A DNA stretch of 64,000 bases from an uncultured Lachnospiraceae bacterium (GTDB lineage: Bacteria > Bacillota > Clostridia > Lachnospirales > Lachnospiraceae). Both the position numbers and the translations under genes were made by a program. Below, one piece after another: positions 17,939 through 27,690 of the stretch (positions are counted from its first letter, which is position 1; each line of letters opens with the position of its first letter). The notes under the pieces were generated by a model that saw only the letters and a program-made list of their open reading frames with translations, did not search any database and was not told the origin of the DNA. The stretch covers positions 1 to 64,000 of the forward strand of contig CAJTTT010000015.1 in assembly GCA_910579285.1 (NCBI GenBank), written 5' to 3'.

Positions 17939-19582
17939 TCACTGCACTACCCCATCACCACCGCGCGTCCAGACGATATTGTCCCGGATCATCTGGTCGA
18001 TGTCCATACCGATAATCTCCGATGCGCGCGCCTTGGCAGCGCCTTCATTCGCCGTTCCAAGCTGTTTGTAAAGATCGTAGGCCGGCTTGTGGCTGCCGTC
18101 CAGATTGGTGAGTCCCAGGTTCAGCTTGCTCTCCATCTCATGCGCGTCATCCTTAAAGCGGAAGAGCATGAACGCATCCACATCCGGGAGGGTCGCCGCT
18201 TTCAGGTAACCGTATGCCACCGACGCCTCCTGGTTCTCATTCCCGAAGTAGGAAGTATACCCGATCTCCGCAAGAGAGATGCTTCGCACCTGCCCTGCGG
18301 GATTTAAAAATTTCCCCTGATGCATATAGTCGATCAGCACATCAATATTCTGCATGGTGATATAGGGCGTGGAAACGCTCTGCTTCACCCACACGGCCGG
18401 CCCGTTCCACGCATAAGGATCATAGAGCGGCGAATTGTACGGGTGATAGGAAAGTCCCCAGTCGATATTCCCCTCTCGGTTCATATAATAGTTGAACTGA
18501 TCAAGATAATCCTTCGCCAGGAAACTGCCCGGATTCGACTTTCGTCCCCACTCCTGATCGATGGAATTGTAAACCTGCACATTGCCATTCATCGCTTTCA
18601 GTTCATTGTAGAAAATACGGAAAGCCTTCACATAGGCGCTCACATTCACGTCGAGATTAGCGGAATCCATATACCACCAGGAGGTTCTGGCATTGACCTC
18701 ATTGCCCAGAATCCAGTTGTCAATCTGGCCGCTGCCGGTCTTCCCGGAGTACCGCTGACCCAAAAACGCGAACACCGCTTTCAAGTGATTCACGCCGCCG
18801 CTCTCCTCCACATTCAAGGCATAGCTCGGGCACTCTGCCCCCCTTGCCTGCGGATGTACCAGATCCTCTGATCCCGGCGTTCCTCCCCGGTTCAGAATAA
18901 CCATAGTCACCTGCATGCCCTGGTCATTAAATCCCTTCACCATCTGGTCATAGTGAGTGATCCGTCCGTTGCTGAAATAGTAGGTCTGGCCATTGTATGC
19001 AAAAGGAATCGTTCCCGCCTCTCCGGGCGCTGCACAGATTTCATCGAGATAAATGTTGTAAACAACCTGCTGTATGCCAAGATCCTTAAGCTCCCCGCTG
19101 GCAATCGCGGAAACCTCCGGCAGAATCCCCTTGATTCCCCTGTTCATGCGGCCTGAGGTAAACGCCGCATTGGCTTCCGGGTTCGTTATGTAATGCTCGT
19201 CGCTGACCTGAACCATCTGGCCGCCCCGTTTTACCGCTACAAGAAATTTGCGGCTTAAGTTGGAATCCGCCGTATTATAGTTCAGGGGAAAGGAAACCGC
19301 CACAGAACTTCCCGCCTGGACAGTGGCCACCACCGTTCCGACCGGGCCGTCCTGATAAACCTCGTCCGCATAGATATAATATTTGCCGTCATCCCCTGCC
19401 GGGACACCCGCCGCCGTCAGCGTACAGTTCACGTTCCCTCCCGCGATATGACAGGAGTTGATGGTGACAGGACGCCCCGCCGCCTGCACCCGCTTCCCGC
19501 ACACAATGACCGACATAGTCAACATAAGAAGGGCCGCAAACCCCTTCCATTTCTTTCCGATTTTTCTTTCGCACGCTCTCAT
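17939..19582 (-). CDS. Exported glycosidase-like protein (DUF5722-like)
   Basis: This 547-residue protein has an N-terminal signal peptide (KGFAALLMLTMSVIVCGKRVQAA). The N-terminal third is beta-rich. The rest resembles a TIM-barrel hydrolase with two likely catalytic carboxylates, in WILGNEVNARTSWW and SLAEIGYTSYFG, the arrangement of clan GH-A (acid/base after Asn, nucleophile later). I believe it matches DUF5722 but cannot verify that. AGGAGA precedes the ATG. As the last gene of the sugar-sensing locus it probably acts outside the cell on the glycan the locus senses or imports. Confidence 0.75.
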   Translation of the reverse strand: MRACERKIGKKWKGFAALLMLTMSVIVCGKRVQAAGRPVTINSCHIAGGNVNCTLTAAGVPAGDDGKYYIYADEVYQDGPVGTVVATVQAGSSVAVSFPLNYNTADSNLSRKFLVAVKRGGQMVQVSDEHYITNPEANAAFTSGRMNRGIKGILPEVSAIASGELKDLGIQQVVYNIYLDEICAAPGEAGTIPFAYNGQTYYFSNGRITHYDQMVKGFNDQGMQVTMVILNRGGTPGSEDLVHPQARGAECPSYALNVEESGGVNHLKAVFAFLGQRYSGKTGSGQIDNWILGNEVNARTSWWYMDSANLDVNVSAYVKAFRIFYNELKAMNGNVQVYNSIDQEWGRKSNPGSFLAKDYLDQFNYYMNREGNIDWGLSYHPYNSPLYDPYAWNGPAVWVKQSVSTPYITMQNIDVLIDYMHQGKFLNPAGQVRSISLAEIGYTSYFGNENQEASVAYGYLKAATLPDVDAFMLFRFKDDAHEMESKLNLGLTNLDGSHKPAYDLYKQLGTANEGAAKARASEIIGMDIDQMIRDNIVWTRGGDGVVQ

Positions 19583-19666
19583 AAGATTCTCCTAACCTCA
19601 GTTTACTTCGCAGCGCATACTGCTCACTGGGTACAGTTTACCACATCTTAATCCGCCGCGCAAACC

Positions 19667-20983
19667 CTACTGCTGTAAATAACTGTTGATCGTCCGCTGT
19701 AAAATCTTCATATTGCTGTCTATGGTTTTGTCGTTTTGCAGGATTTCCCCAATCTCACTGTCGGAAAGCGCAAGCGCCTGCTCATATTTTTTAAACTGGG
19801 GCGCAGTGTAGCCCTCCTCGATTACCTTGCCGAGAAGCTTTCCGCTGATCACCGTCTCGCCCTCCTCCATCTCCGCCTGCACGATCTCCTCCATCTCTGC
19901 CGACTGAGTTACCGCCCGCAGCACCGAGGCTCCCTGTGAATGCGAAAAGATCCGTGTCTGGATCTGCTCGTCATAGGTAAGCAGTTTCAAAAACTCCCAC
20001 GCCAGCTCTTCCTTTCTCGTGTTGGCGCTGATCCCCATCAGCAGGGTGTCCACCTGGGACACGTTGCCGCCCCCGCTGCCCGCAGGCATGGTAATGCAGT
20101 CCCATTTAAAATTGGCATACCGCTTGATCTTGTAGGGATAAGTCTTATAGGTGCGGTACTCTGCAAAAGTTAACGGCATAAACGCCACATTGCCGCTGTT
20201 AAAGTCATCCTGTACGACCTTCTGCCCTTGATACAGCTCATTCAGCTGGCGGATGTACTTCACCGCCTCGATCACACTGTCATCCGCCAGATAACAAGTC
20301 TTTCCGTTGGTCTGAAAGATCTCGCCGCCGTTGGAGTAGACCGCATCCAGCCAGTCATAGTTGCAGATTCCGAACTGATCCAGGGTGTCATCCCCGTCCA
20401 GATCTTTCGTCACCTGCTGACAGATGTTGTACATCTCCTCCCAGTTCCAGTCCGTATCCGGGATCTCAATCCCCTCCTTCGTCAAAAGCGTCTGGTTCAC
20501 AAACATTAAGGTGGGCACGGTCTCGTAGGGCAGGGCATACTGGGCGTCCCCGTACTTACCCGTGCTCAGGGCGCTCTCAAAATATTTCCCCTTGTCAAAA
20601 GATGCATCCTGCCCGATCAGCTCATCCAGATTTTTCATAATGCCGATGGAGGAAAACTGATCGAAGTCACTTCCAAGCACCATAAAGACATCCGGCTCCT
20701 CCCCCGCCAAAATCTTTCTGGAAAGCCATTCCGAATACTCTTCCTTGGGAACCCCGCTGTAATAATGCACTTTCACGCCCGGATGCTCCGCCTCGAAACG
20801 GGCAATCGCCTCGTCTATGATATAAAAACTGTTGGCGTTTGCCACATTCCAGTTACTCCCGGTAAACATGCCAAATTCCAGCACCACAGGGCGCGTTTCG
20901 GCATAGCGCAGGCCGCCCGCAAGAAGCAGGACGGCAAGGAGCACGGCGGCGCCTATGCACTTCTTATTATGCAGTCGTTTCAT
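19667..20983 (-). CDS. Membrane-anchored extracellular solute-binding protein
   Basis: The product is a family 1-type solute-binding protein of 438 residues. A single N-terminal hydrophobic segment (CIGAAVLLAVLLLAGGLRYA) lacks a lipobox cysteine, so it may be an uncleaved anchor or a classical signal. Binding-protein features include VNQTLLTKEG and AWEFLKLLTYDEQIQTRIFS. The ATG at 20983 overlaps the response-regulator stop codon by one base (TGATG), indicating translational coupling. It has no permease partner of its own in the window. A role feeding or tuning the adjacent sensor kinase is possible. Confidence 0.85.
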   Translation of the reverse strand: MKRLHNKKCIGAAVLLAVLLLAGGLRYAETRPVVLEFGMFTGSNWNVANANSFYIIDEAIARFEAEHPGVKVHYYSGVPKEEYSEWLSRKILAGEEPDVFMVLGSDFDQFSSIGIMKNLDELIGQDASFDKGKYFESALSTGKYGDAQYALPYETVPTLMFVNQTLLTKEGIEIPDTDWNWEEMYNICQQVTKDLDGDDTLDQFGICNYDWLDAVYSNGGEIFQTNGKTCYLADDSVIEAVKYIRQLNELYQGQKVVQDDFNSGNVAFMPLTFAEYRTYKTYPYKIKRYANFKWDCITMPAGSGGGNVSQVDTLLMGISANTRKEELAWEFLKLLTYDEQIQTRIFSHSQGASVLRAVTQSAEMEEIVQAEMEEGETVISGKLLGKVIEEGYTAPQFKKYEQALALSDSEIGEILQNDKTIDSNMKILQRTINSYLQQ

Positions 20984-21657
20984 CACTCTTCATCCTTCAA
21001 ATAAGGGGCAATATTGGTCTGCACTGCCCAGATTGCGAGCTGGGTACGGTCCCTGAGCTCCAGTTTGTTCAGGATCGTGCTCAGATAGTTCCTCACGGTG
21101 CCGTCCGACAGTTTCAGCGTCTCCGCAATCTCCTTGTTGGCCGCGCCTGTCCCCACCTGCTCAATGATCTTCCACTCCGTTTTCGTCAGCTCCTCCATGC
21201 CCTTTTTTCCCACCTGTATCGTGTAATCGGCTCTGGCCATTCTGGAAAACAGGGTGAGAACCTTCGCCGCAATATCGGGATTGATCATGGCGCGCCCACT
21301 GTACACAGTCCGCACGGCGCTCTCCAACTCATCCATAGAAACGCCTTTCAGAAGATATCCGCTGGCTCCATACTTCAATGCGTTGTATACATATTCATCA
21401 TCGTCAAAGGTCGTCAGGATAATTATTTTAATCTGGGGATAATTTTCCTTGATGATCTTTGTACACTGCACCCCGTCCATCTTGGGCATACGGATGTCCA
21501 TCAGAATCACATCGGGCTTCTGCCTGCGCACACACTGGATCACCTCGCGTCCATCCGTGGCCACATCACAGACCTCGATGCCCTCCTTGCTGTTTAATAC
21601 GATTTGCAGACTCTGCCGGATCAGTTCCTGATCATCGGCCACCAGCACTTTAATCAT
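20983..21657 (-). CDS. NarL/LuxR-type response regulator
   Basis: This 224-residue regulator has a receiver domain with the acidic pair ADDQ, the phosphoacceptor aspartate in VILMDIRMP, ILTTFDDDEYV and the lysine in YLLKG. The C-terminal LuxR helix-turn-helix is around LTKTEWKIIEQVGTGAANKE and SDGTVRNYLSTILNKL. It overlaps the kinase gene by eight bases and is coupled to the next binding-protein gene. The likely target is the sugar transporter operon upstream. Confidence 0.95.
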   Translation of the reverse strand: MIKVLVADDQELIRQSLQIVLNSKEGIEVCDVATDGREVIQCVRRQKPDVILMDIRMPKMDGVQCTKIIKENYPQIKIIILTTFDDDEYVYNALKYGASGYLLKGVSMDELESAVRTVYSGRAMINPDIAAKVLTLFSRMARADYTIQVGKKGMEELTKTEWKIIEQVGTGAANKEIAETLKLSDGTVRNYLSTILNKLELRDRTQLAIWAVQTNIAPYLKDEE

Positions 21658-22960
21658 AGCTCTCCCCCCAACGAATCGGTATATGGGCGGTCACCTTAAA
21701 GCCTTTTTGTCCGTCAAAGGTAATCGTGCCGCCAAGCATCTCTATTCTCTCCCTCATATGTCTCGTTCCAAACCCGCTCTTTACCTCTTTACATCCAATG
21801 CCGTCATCTTTCACCTCAAGCAGCACCTCCCCGTCTATCTGTTTCAGCGTGACCCAGATCTGCCCCGCATGGCCGTGCCGGACCGCATTGGTGATGCTCT
21901 CCTGGATGACACGGTAGATGATATTCTCCTCATCCTCCCCGAACTCCAGCTTTTCCCCGCCTGCGTCAAAATAGATCTGGGTGTCGGCCACCCTGCCCAT
22001 ATCGGTCACCATCTTACGGATCAACGCGTTTAAGGAAAGCCGCTCCATCTCATCCGGCCGCAGCTCACTGACGGAGCGGCGCACATCCTTCATGCCGTCC
22101 CTGCTCACATCAGCCAGCAGTTTAAGCTGTTTCTTCACCTCCTGGGGCGCCACATCCACCAGCGCAAGGCAGGCGTCCAGACCAGCGATAATCCCTGTCA
22201 GACTGTGCCCCAGCGTGTCATGGATCTCCCTGGCGAGACGGTTTCTCTCGTTGGTCTGCGCCATCTTCTCCGCCATGTCGGCGTACTCCGAAAGCTGCTC
22301 GTTGGCATTCTGCAGTTCATGGTAGAGCACGTTTACCTCCTCGATGGTGCCCCTCTGCAGATTGATCACGGAAAAGCAGTAACCTACAAACAGGATAATA
22401 TTCAGGGAGATCATCGTGTTCCAGATGCACAGAAGCCACTGCTGGCTTGTAAAAGTATAGTATTCCACATAGTCCGACATATTAAAAAGAGGCATGTAGA
22501 TGGACAAAAGCTCATAATCCGCCAGCAGATAGCCGACAATGGCCAACAGAAGAAACGCCATCTTGGCCTTGCTGTCCTTGACATAAGCGATCACATTGGC
22601 AAACACGAGAAGCAGCAGACCGTTATAATTAAAATCCAGCCGGTAGATAATCACCACGCAGATCAGCAGCTCCATAATCAGGGAAACCGCACTTCCCCTG
22701 CCGTGCCGCATCCGCAGAAAATGCCGGAATACAAAATTCACCAGCAAAAGACCGAAAAGAACAAGGCAGAGCCAGAGATTGGTCCTTGGATTATCCAGTA
22801 TCGTGATCACGCCGCCCAGAAAATCCCTGGCGTCATAATTTGCCCGGATTCTGTTTGTCGTCACATAGATAAAGGTACATAAAAACGCCACCGCAATGCC
22901 GTTTAAGGCCAGCATTGCCCACTGAAACATGTCCGTGTAATATTCTTTCTTTGCGCTCAT
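21650..22960 (-). CDS. Sensor histidine kinase (HisKA_3 type)
   Basis: This 436-residue membrane kinase has about six N-terminal hydrophobic segments, a short coiled linker (VNVLYHELQNANEQLSEYAD), the dimerisation/phosphoacceptor motif REIHDTLGHSLTG, and an ATPase domain with ESITNAVRHGHA and DDGIGC. HisKA_3 kinases pair with NarL-type regulators, as here. There is no large extracellular domain, so signal recognition may depend on a partner such as the lipid-anchored binding protein encoded ten bases upstream. That is inference. Confidence 0.94.
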   Translation of the reverse strand: MSAKKEYYTDMFQWAMLALNGIAVAFLCTFIYVTTNRIRANYDARDFLGGVITILDNPRTNLWLCLVLFGLLLVNFVFRHFLRMRHGRGSAVSLIMELLICVVIIYRLDFNYNGLLLLVFANVIAYVKDSKAKMAFLLLAIVGYLLADYELLSIYMPLFNMSDYVEYYTFTSQQWLLCIWNTMISLNIILFVGYCFSVINLQRGTIEEVNVLYHELQNANEQLSEYADMAEKMAQTNERNRLAREIHDTLGHSLTGIIAGLDACLALVDVAPQEVKKQLKLLADVSRDGMKDVRRSVSELRPDEMERLSLNALIRKMVTDMGRVADTQIYFDAGGEKLEFGEDEENIIYRVIQESITNAVRHGHAGQIWVTLKQIDGEVLLEVKDDGIGCKEVKSGFGTRHMRERIEMLGGTITFDGQKGFKVTAHIPIRWGESYD

Positions 22961-22969
22961 AGATTTCCT

Positions 22970-23914
22970 CTACTGCCAGCCGTTCACTTCGTACTGATCC
23001 AGATTTTCCCCGGTGATCATGTAGGGCTCAATACCAAGATACTCCGGCACTTCCTCCCCGTTCAGATAATCGTATGCAATCTCAGCCGCCACCCTTCCGA
23101 TGGTTTCCGGGCTCTGTGCGCTTGTGCCCGTCACATAGCCAAGCTTTAACATCGCCTTAAAATCCGGGGAACCATCAATGCCGTAGATCAGCACGCCTTC
23201 CTCCCGGCGGTTCTGCTGCAGTGTGGCGAGCGCCCCCAGCGCCGTCGGGTCGTTGCCGCCAAGCACCACATTGAAGGAAACGCCAGCCTCCATGACCTCC
23301 TGCATCACTTTTGCCGAAACCTCAAACTCCCCGTGTCCCGTTCCCGTGTAGACAACGCGGTATCGGTCATTGCCGTCCAAAGTATCCATAAATCCGCGGA
23401 CCCGGTTGCTGATCGACGCCTGCCACGGACAGTCAATCACCACAATATTGGCCTCGTCCACCCGCTTCATCATATCCTGGGCGCAGAGCACCCCCGCCTG
23501 ATAGTTGTCCGTCTCGATAATCGACGTCACATACTCCCGGTCTTTCACCACCGTGTCGATATTGATGACCACCACCCCGGCCTCCTTGCAGGCCGCAAGC
23601 GCCGGACGCACCAGCTCCCAGTCCACCGGGTTTAAAAACAGCACCTCAATGCCCTCGTCAATCATCTCCAGAATCTGGCCGTTTTGTTTCTCCTGGTCCT
23701 GGCAGGGATCCCTGGAAATCAGAATGTCCCCGTTTCCCTCCACGACCTGCGCCAGCGCATCGTTTAGCACATCGAAGAAAGGATTGTTCCTGGTCATATA
23801 GGTTGCGCCGAAGATACGCGGCCTGTCAAATGCCTTCTGCCGCTCCGCAAAAGAACATCCTATCACTGCTATTATAAGAAATGCAAGCCCAGCTGCCAAT
23901 ATACACCGCTTCAT
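22970..23914 (-). CDS. Periplasmic-binding-protein-like sugar-sensing lipoprotein
   Basis: This 314-residue type I binding protein has a lipoprotein signal (AAGLAFLIIAVIGC). The fold matches ribose/galactose-binding proteins: NPFFDVLNDAL, LFLNPVDWELV, GGNDPTALGA and YGIDGSPDFKAML. It is clearly paralogous to the binding protein at 26601-27656. It lies between the permease gene and the kinase gene rather than at the operon head. A plausible job is to present the ligand to the kinase, as LuxP, ChvE or similar sensors do in other systems. Confidence 0.9.
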   Translation of the reverse strand: MKRCILAAGLAFLIIAVIGCSFAERQKAFDRPRIFGATYMTRNNPFFDVLNDALAQVVEGNGDILISRDPCQDQEKQNGQILEMIDEGIEVLFLNPVDWELVRPALAACKEAGVVVINIDTVVKDREYVTSIIETDNYQAGVLCAQDMMKRVDEANIVVIDCPWQASISNRVRGFMDTLDGNDRYRVVYTGTGHGEFEVSAKVMQEVMEAGVSFNVVLGGNDPTALGALATLQQNRREEGVLIYGIDGSPDFKAMLKLGYVTGTSAQSPETIGRVAAEIAYDYLNGEEVPEYLGIEPYMITGENLDQYEVNGWQ

Positions 23915-23980
23915 TTTTCTTTCCCTTCTCCATCCGCTTTTACGCAGCCGGCTCCCCTATACAGGCCTGCGCATAAGCAG

Positions 23981-24005
23981 ACTCGGGATACACCGTATCC
24001 CGAGT
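23981..24005 (-). promoter_or_regulatory. Stem-loop between permease and sensor genes
   Basis: A perfect 11-bp stem (ACTCGGGATAC with GTATCCCGAGT, loop ACC) lies directly after the permease stop codon, with no U-run. It probably limits read-through or protects the transporter message, setting a transporter-to-sensor ratio. Confidence 0.75.
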
Positions 24006-24020
24006 TCGCGCTTTCCTTTC

Positions 24021-24989
24021 CTATCTCCCTGCTTTCCTGTTACGGATAAAGTCCACATAAACCGCGAGCAGGATAACGAATCCCTTGACAATATACTGCC
24101 AGTTGGAATCCACACCCATCAGGTTCAGTCCGTTGTTCAGAACACCGATAATCAGTACACCGATCAGCGTGCCGCCAAGACGCCCGGAACCACCGCTCAT
24201 GGAAGTGCCGCCCACAACAACCGCCGCGATGGCATCCATCTCAGCGCCCTCGCCGGATCTGGGCTGCCCGGAGTACAGTCTCGAGGCAATCACCACGCCC
24301 GCGATACCCGCCATAATCCCGGTAAACGTGTAAACCCAGAACTTCACTTTCTGCACGTTGATGCCCGAAAAGCTTGCCGCCTGCGCGTTGCCGCCCACCG
24401 CGTAAATATGCCGCCCGAAATGAGTACGGTTGACAAGCATGACCGCTATCACAAAGATAATCAGCATCAGAATGACCGGCGTCGGAATCGGTCCTACATA
24501 ACCCGCACCCGGAAACTTGAACGCGTCCGTCATACAGCGGATCGGCGCGCCCTGTGTGTAGACAAGGGCGATACCCTTTGTGATGTTCATGGATGCCAGC
24601 GTCACGATGAAGGGCGGAATGTTCGTTTTGCAGATGACAACGCCGTTAAACATGCCGACAGCCGCACCGATAAGTATTGCAATCAGAAAGGCAGCCACTT
24701 CCGGGAGCCCCATGTTGACCACGCATCCTGCCGCCACACAACCCGACAGGGCGATGACGGAACCTACCGAAAGGTCGATACCGCCCAGAATAATAACCAT
24801 CGTCATTCCTGTTGCAAGAAACAGGTTGGACGCGTTCTGACGCAAGATATTGAACACATTATTCTGCGTCAGGAAAGTAGATCTTGTCGTCGGAAAAATA
24901 ACAAGAAACACACACATTGCGAGCAGCGCAATGATAATGCCTATATTGTCTTTAAAATATTTGACAGCTCCGTTTTTAAATCTAACCAT
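24021..24989 (-). CDS. Rbs-type sugar ABC transporter permease
   Basis: This 322-residue membrane subunit of the RbsC/BPD_transp_2 family has many hydrophobic segments and the signatures TMVIILGGIDLSVGSVIALS and GGTSMSGGSGRLGGTLIG. GAGGAGG precedes the ATG. It follows the ATPase gene by 19 bases. Sugar specificity (ribose, galactose, xylose or other) cannot be set from sequence alone. Confidence 0.94.
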   Translation of the reverse strand: MVRFKNGAVKYFKDNIGIIIALLAMCVFLVIFPTTRSTFLTQNNVFNILRQNASNLFLATGMTMVIILGGIDLSVGSVIALSGCVAAGCVVNMGLPEVAAFLIAILIGAAVGMFNGVVICKTNIPPFIVTLASMNITKGIALVYTQGAPIRCMTDAFKFPGAGYVGPIPTPVILMLIIFVIAVMLVNRTHFGRHIYAVGGNAQAASFSGINVQKVKFWVYTFTGIMAGIAGVVIASRLYSGQPRSGEGAEMDAIAAVVVGGTSMSGGSGRLGGTLIGVLIIGVLNNGLNLMGVDSNWQYIVKGFVILLAVYVDFIRNRKAGR

Positions 24990-25008
24990 GTTGATACCTC
25001 CTCCACAA

Positions 25009-26493
25009 TTACTTCGCCGCTAACTGCATGATTTTTTCCTGTGTTACGTCCTCATGGCTGAGGCACCCTGTTACACGACCGTCATTCATCACATATACGC
25101 GGTCGCTCATATTGATGATCTCCGGCATCTCCGAGGATATCATAATGATAGACATACCCTTTTTCACCAGCTCATTCATAATCGCATAGATCTCCGCCTT
25201 CGCGCCCACGTCAACGCCCCTGGTCGGCTCATCCAGAATCAGAATTTTCGGGTCTGTGGCAAGCCACCGCCCGATCATCACCTTCTGCTGGTTACCGCCA
25301 GACAGGTTTCTGATGATCTGCTGCTGGCTCGGCGTTTTGGTCGCCATCATGTCGATATATTTCTGTGTAATTTCTTCTTCCTTCTTATAATCCACGCGGA
25401 AGTTTCGGATAAACTGTCCCAAAACCTCTATCGTGGAATTAAACTGCACATCCTGCACCAGATAGAGTCCTTCCTCCTTCCGGCTCTCCGGCACGAGCGC
25501 AATGCCGTATTTCAAGGCGTCTACAGGGGACTTGATATGTACCTGCTGCCCCTCCACATAGACGCTGCCCTTCATATCGGGCGTCAGTCCGAACACCGCC
25601 TTCATGGTCTCACTGCGCCCGGCGCCCACCAGACCTGCAAAACCGATGATCTCGCCCCTGCGCAGCTCGAAGCTGGCGTCCTTCACCATCTTTCCGTCCG
25701 CGATATGTTCGCCCTTCAGTATCACTTCCCCCGGATTCTGGAAATCTCTCGTATAATAGTTCGTCAGTTCACGGCCAACCATCATGGCGATCAGTTCGTC
25801 CTTGCTCGTTTCTTTCACGACTCTCGTGCCGACGCTCTCCCCGTCACGCATGACCGTGACACGGTCGCAGATCTCCTCCAGCTCACTCATTTTATGGGAA
25901 ATATAGATGATACCCACACCCTTCTTCGTCAGCGTGCGGATTGTCTCAAACAAAAATCCGACCTCTTTGTCTGAAATCGAAGAAGTAGGCTCATCCATAA
26001 CCAGTATTCTCGCATTAAAGGAAATTGCCTTCACAATCTCCACCATCTGCCGCTGGGCGATGGTCAGTTTCTCCACAAGCGTATCTGCATCAATGTGCAT
26101 TTCATAGGCATCCAGAAGCTTCTGCGCCTCCTCTGTCATCTGTCTGCGCTTGATATTGAACTTACTCCCCGCCTCTCTTCCGAGAAAAATATTTTCGGCC
26201 ACCGTCATGTAGGGAACAAGCACCAGCTCCTGGTGCACAATGGAAACGCCTGCATTTCTGGCCGATACAACACCGTCAATATTCACTTTCTGGCCTTCAA
26301 TCCAGATTTCTCCTTCCTCCGCATGGTAGATCCCGCCGAGAACTTTTATCAGGGTGGACTTGCCGGCGCCGTTTTCCCCCAGCAGAGCGTGAACCTCCCC
26401 TGCCCGAAGCTGCAGATTTACATTGCTTAACGCCTTTACGCCCGGAAATGATTTACATATTCCTTTCATTTCAAGCAAATATTTCTCACCCAA
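25009..26493 (-). CDS. Rbs-type sugar ABC transporter ATPase (double ABC domain)
   Basis: This is a fused pair of nucleotide-binding domains. The first has Walker A GENGAGKSTLIK and Walker B ILVMDEPTSS. The second has a degenerate Walker A (GLVGAGRSE), LSGGNQQKV and ILILDEPTRG, as is normal for RbsA/MglA. AGGAGG lies nine bases before a TTG at 26493 and only three before a TTG at 26499; I chose 26493. About 494 residues matches the family. It lies between the binding-protein and permease genes. Confidence 0.94.
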   Translation of the reverse strand: MGEKYLLEMKGICKSFPGVKALSNVNLQLRAGEVHALLGENGAGKSTLIKVLGGIYHAEEGEIWIEGQKVNIDGVVSARNAGVSIVHQELVLVPYMTVAENIFLGREAGSKFNIKRRQMTEEAQKLLDAYEMHIDADTLVEKLTIAQRQMVEIVKAISFNARILVMDEPTSSISDKEVGFLFETIRTLTKKGVGIIYISHKMSELEEICDRVTVMRDGESVGTRVVKETSKDELIAMMVGRELTNYYTRDFQNPGEVILKGEHIADGKMVKDASFELRRGEIIGFAGLVGAGRSETMKAVFGLTPDMKGSVYVEGQQVHIKSPVDALKYGIALVPESRKEEGLYLVQDVQFNSTIEVLGQFIRNFRVDYKKEEEITQKYIDMMATKTPSQQQIIRNLSGGNQQKVMIGRWLATDPKILILDEPTRGVDVGAKAEIYAIMNELVKKGMSIIMISSEMPEIINMSDRVYVMNDGRVTGCLSHEDVTQEKIMQLAAK

Positions 26494-26600
26494 CTCCAAT
26501 CACCTCCTGCTTCCTTCCCATAAGGGGAAAGGCTTTGCCCCTCGCCAGCGCATCTCTGCACTGAGAACAAAGCCCTTCCATATATTATAGGACGATCTGT

Positions 26601-27656
26601 TTACTGCCATCCATCTGTTCCGAACTCATCCACATTGTCTGCCGTAATCAGGAATGTCTCAATCGGGATAAACTCTTCTACGGTCTCGCCGTCCAGCCAC
26701 TGATAAGCTGTCTCAGCGATGGTCTTGCCGATGGAGATCGGGGACTGCGCACCCGTACCTTCCATGATCGTATCTTTCAGCAGAGCTTTTACGTCAGGAG
26801 AACCGTCCACACCGTAAATCATGGGAGTAACGCCCGCTGCATCCGCCGCTGCATATGCGCCGAGAGCCGTGGGATCATTGCCGCCGAAGATGGCTACCAC
26901 ATCAGGGCTTGCTGTCAGAAGGTCTGTCGCCTTCTCGTTACCAAGCTGCTGGTTACCCTGCGCATCCTGCTGTCCTGCAATATTGAAAGTCACACCGGAC
27001 TCCTCCAGCGCTGCGAGGAAACCGTTTGTTCTGTCAGTCACGGACTGCATGGTCGGGGAATCCAGAACCAGAATGTCGCCGCCGTCCGGGCACTTCTCAG
27101 CCAGATCCTTGCCGCAGACATATCCCGCATTGTAGTTATCGGAACCTGCGTAGGAAACCAGATAGCTCATATCGCCCACCTGTGTGTCGAAACCGAACAT
27201 CGGGATGTCCGCATCCTTCAGCATATCAAGCGCAGGAATGATGCCGTCTGCATCTACCGGGTTTACAAAGATCAGATCAATGTCTCTGGAGATCAGATCC
27301 TCAATCTGGTCGATCTGCGTGTTGGAATCGTTGGCAGGATCCATAGATACCAGCGTGTCACCGTGAGACTCTACCACTTCCCTGATCGCGCCCTCCAGAG
27401 CTACGAAGAAGGGATTGGTGCCGTCCATACAGGTGTAGCCGATCACTCTGCCGCCCTCAGAAGCTGCAGGCGCCTCTGCCTCTGCAGCGGGTTCTTCTGC
27501 CGCAGGCGCTTCCTCCGCCGCGGGCGCTTCCTCTGCCGCAGGCGCCTCCGCTGCCGGCTCAGTCGCCGCAGGCGCTGCCTCGCCGCCGCCGCAGCCTGCA
27601 AGGATTGTGGTCAGCATTGCCGCACATAAAACTGCACTTACCATTTTTTTCTTCAT
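26601..27656 (-). CDS. Sugar-binding lipoprotein of the Rbs-type transporter
   Basis: A type I sugar-binding protein (RbsB/XylF class) of 351 residues. The lipoprotein signal MKKKMVSAVLCAA ends in the LTTILAGC lipobox. An Ala/Glu/Pro linker of about 50 residues, built of short repeats (APAAEE), tethers the domain. The body has NPFFVALEGAI, FVNPVDADGI, GGNDPTALGAY and YGVDGSPDVKAL. GGGAGG precedes the ATG at 27656; the longer in-frame start at 27719 would spoil the signal peptide. It is the first gene of the locus. Confidence 0.94.
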   Translation of the reverse strand: MKKKMVSAVLCAAMLTTILAGCGGGEAAPAATEPAAEAPAAEEAPAAEEAPAAEEPAAEAEAPAASEGGRVIGYTCMDGTNPFFVALEGAIREVVESHGDTLVSMDPANDSNTQIDQIEDLISRDIDLIFVNPVDADGIIPALDMLKDADIPMFGFDTQVGDMSYLVSYAGSDNYNAGYVCGKDLAEKCPDGGDILVLDSPTMQSVTDRTNGFLAALEESGVTFNIAGQQDAQGNQQLGNEKATDLLTASPDVVAIFGGNDPTALGAYAAADAAGVTPMIYGVDGSPDVKALLKDTIMEGTGAQSPISIGKTIAETAYQWLDGETVEEFIPIETFLITADNVDEFGTDGWQ

Positions 27657-27690
27657 CTCATTTTCCTCCCTTACGTTTTTGGATAAGACG

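Noticed and set aside
24408-25031. Plus-strand frame across the permease/ATPase junction
   Set aside because: It has shadow composition with many His, Asp and Arg, no start signal, and covers two clear ABC genes.
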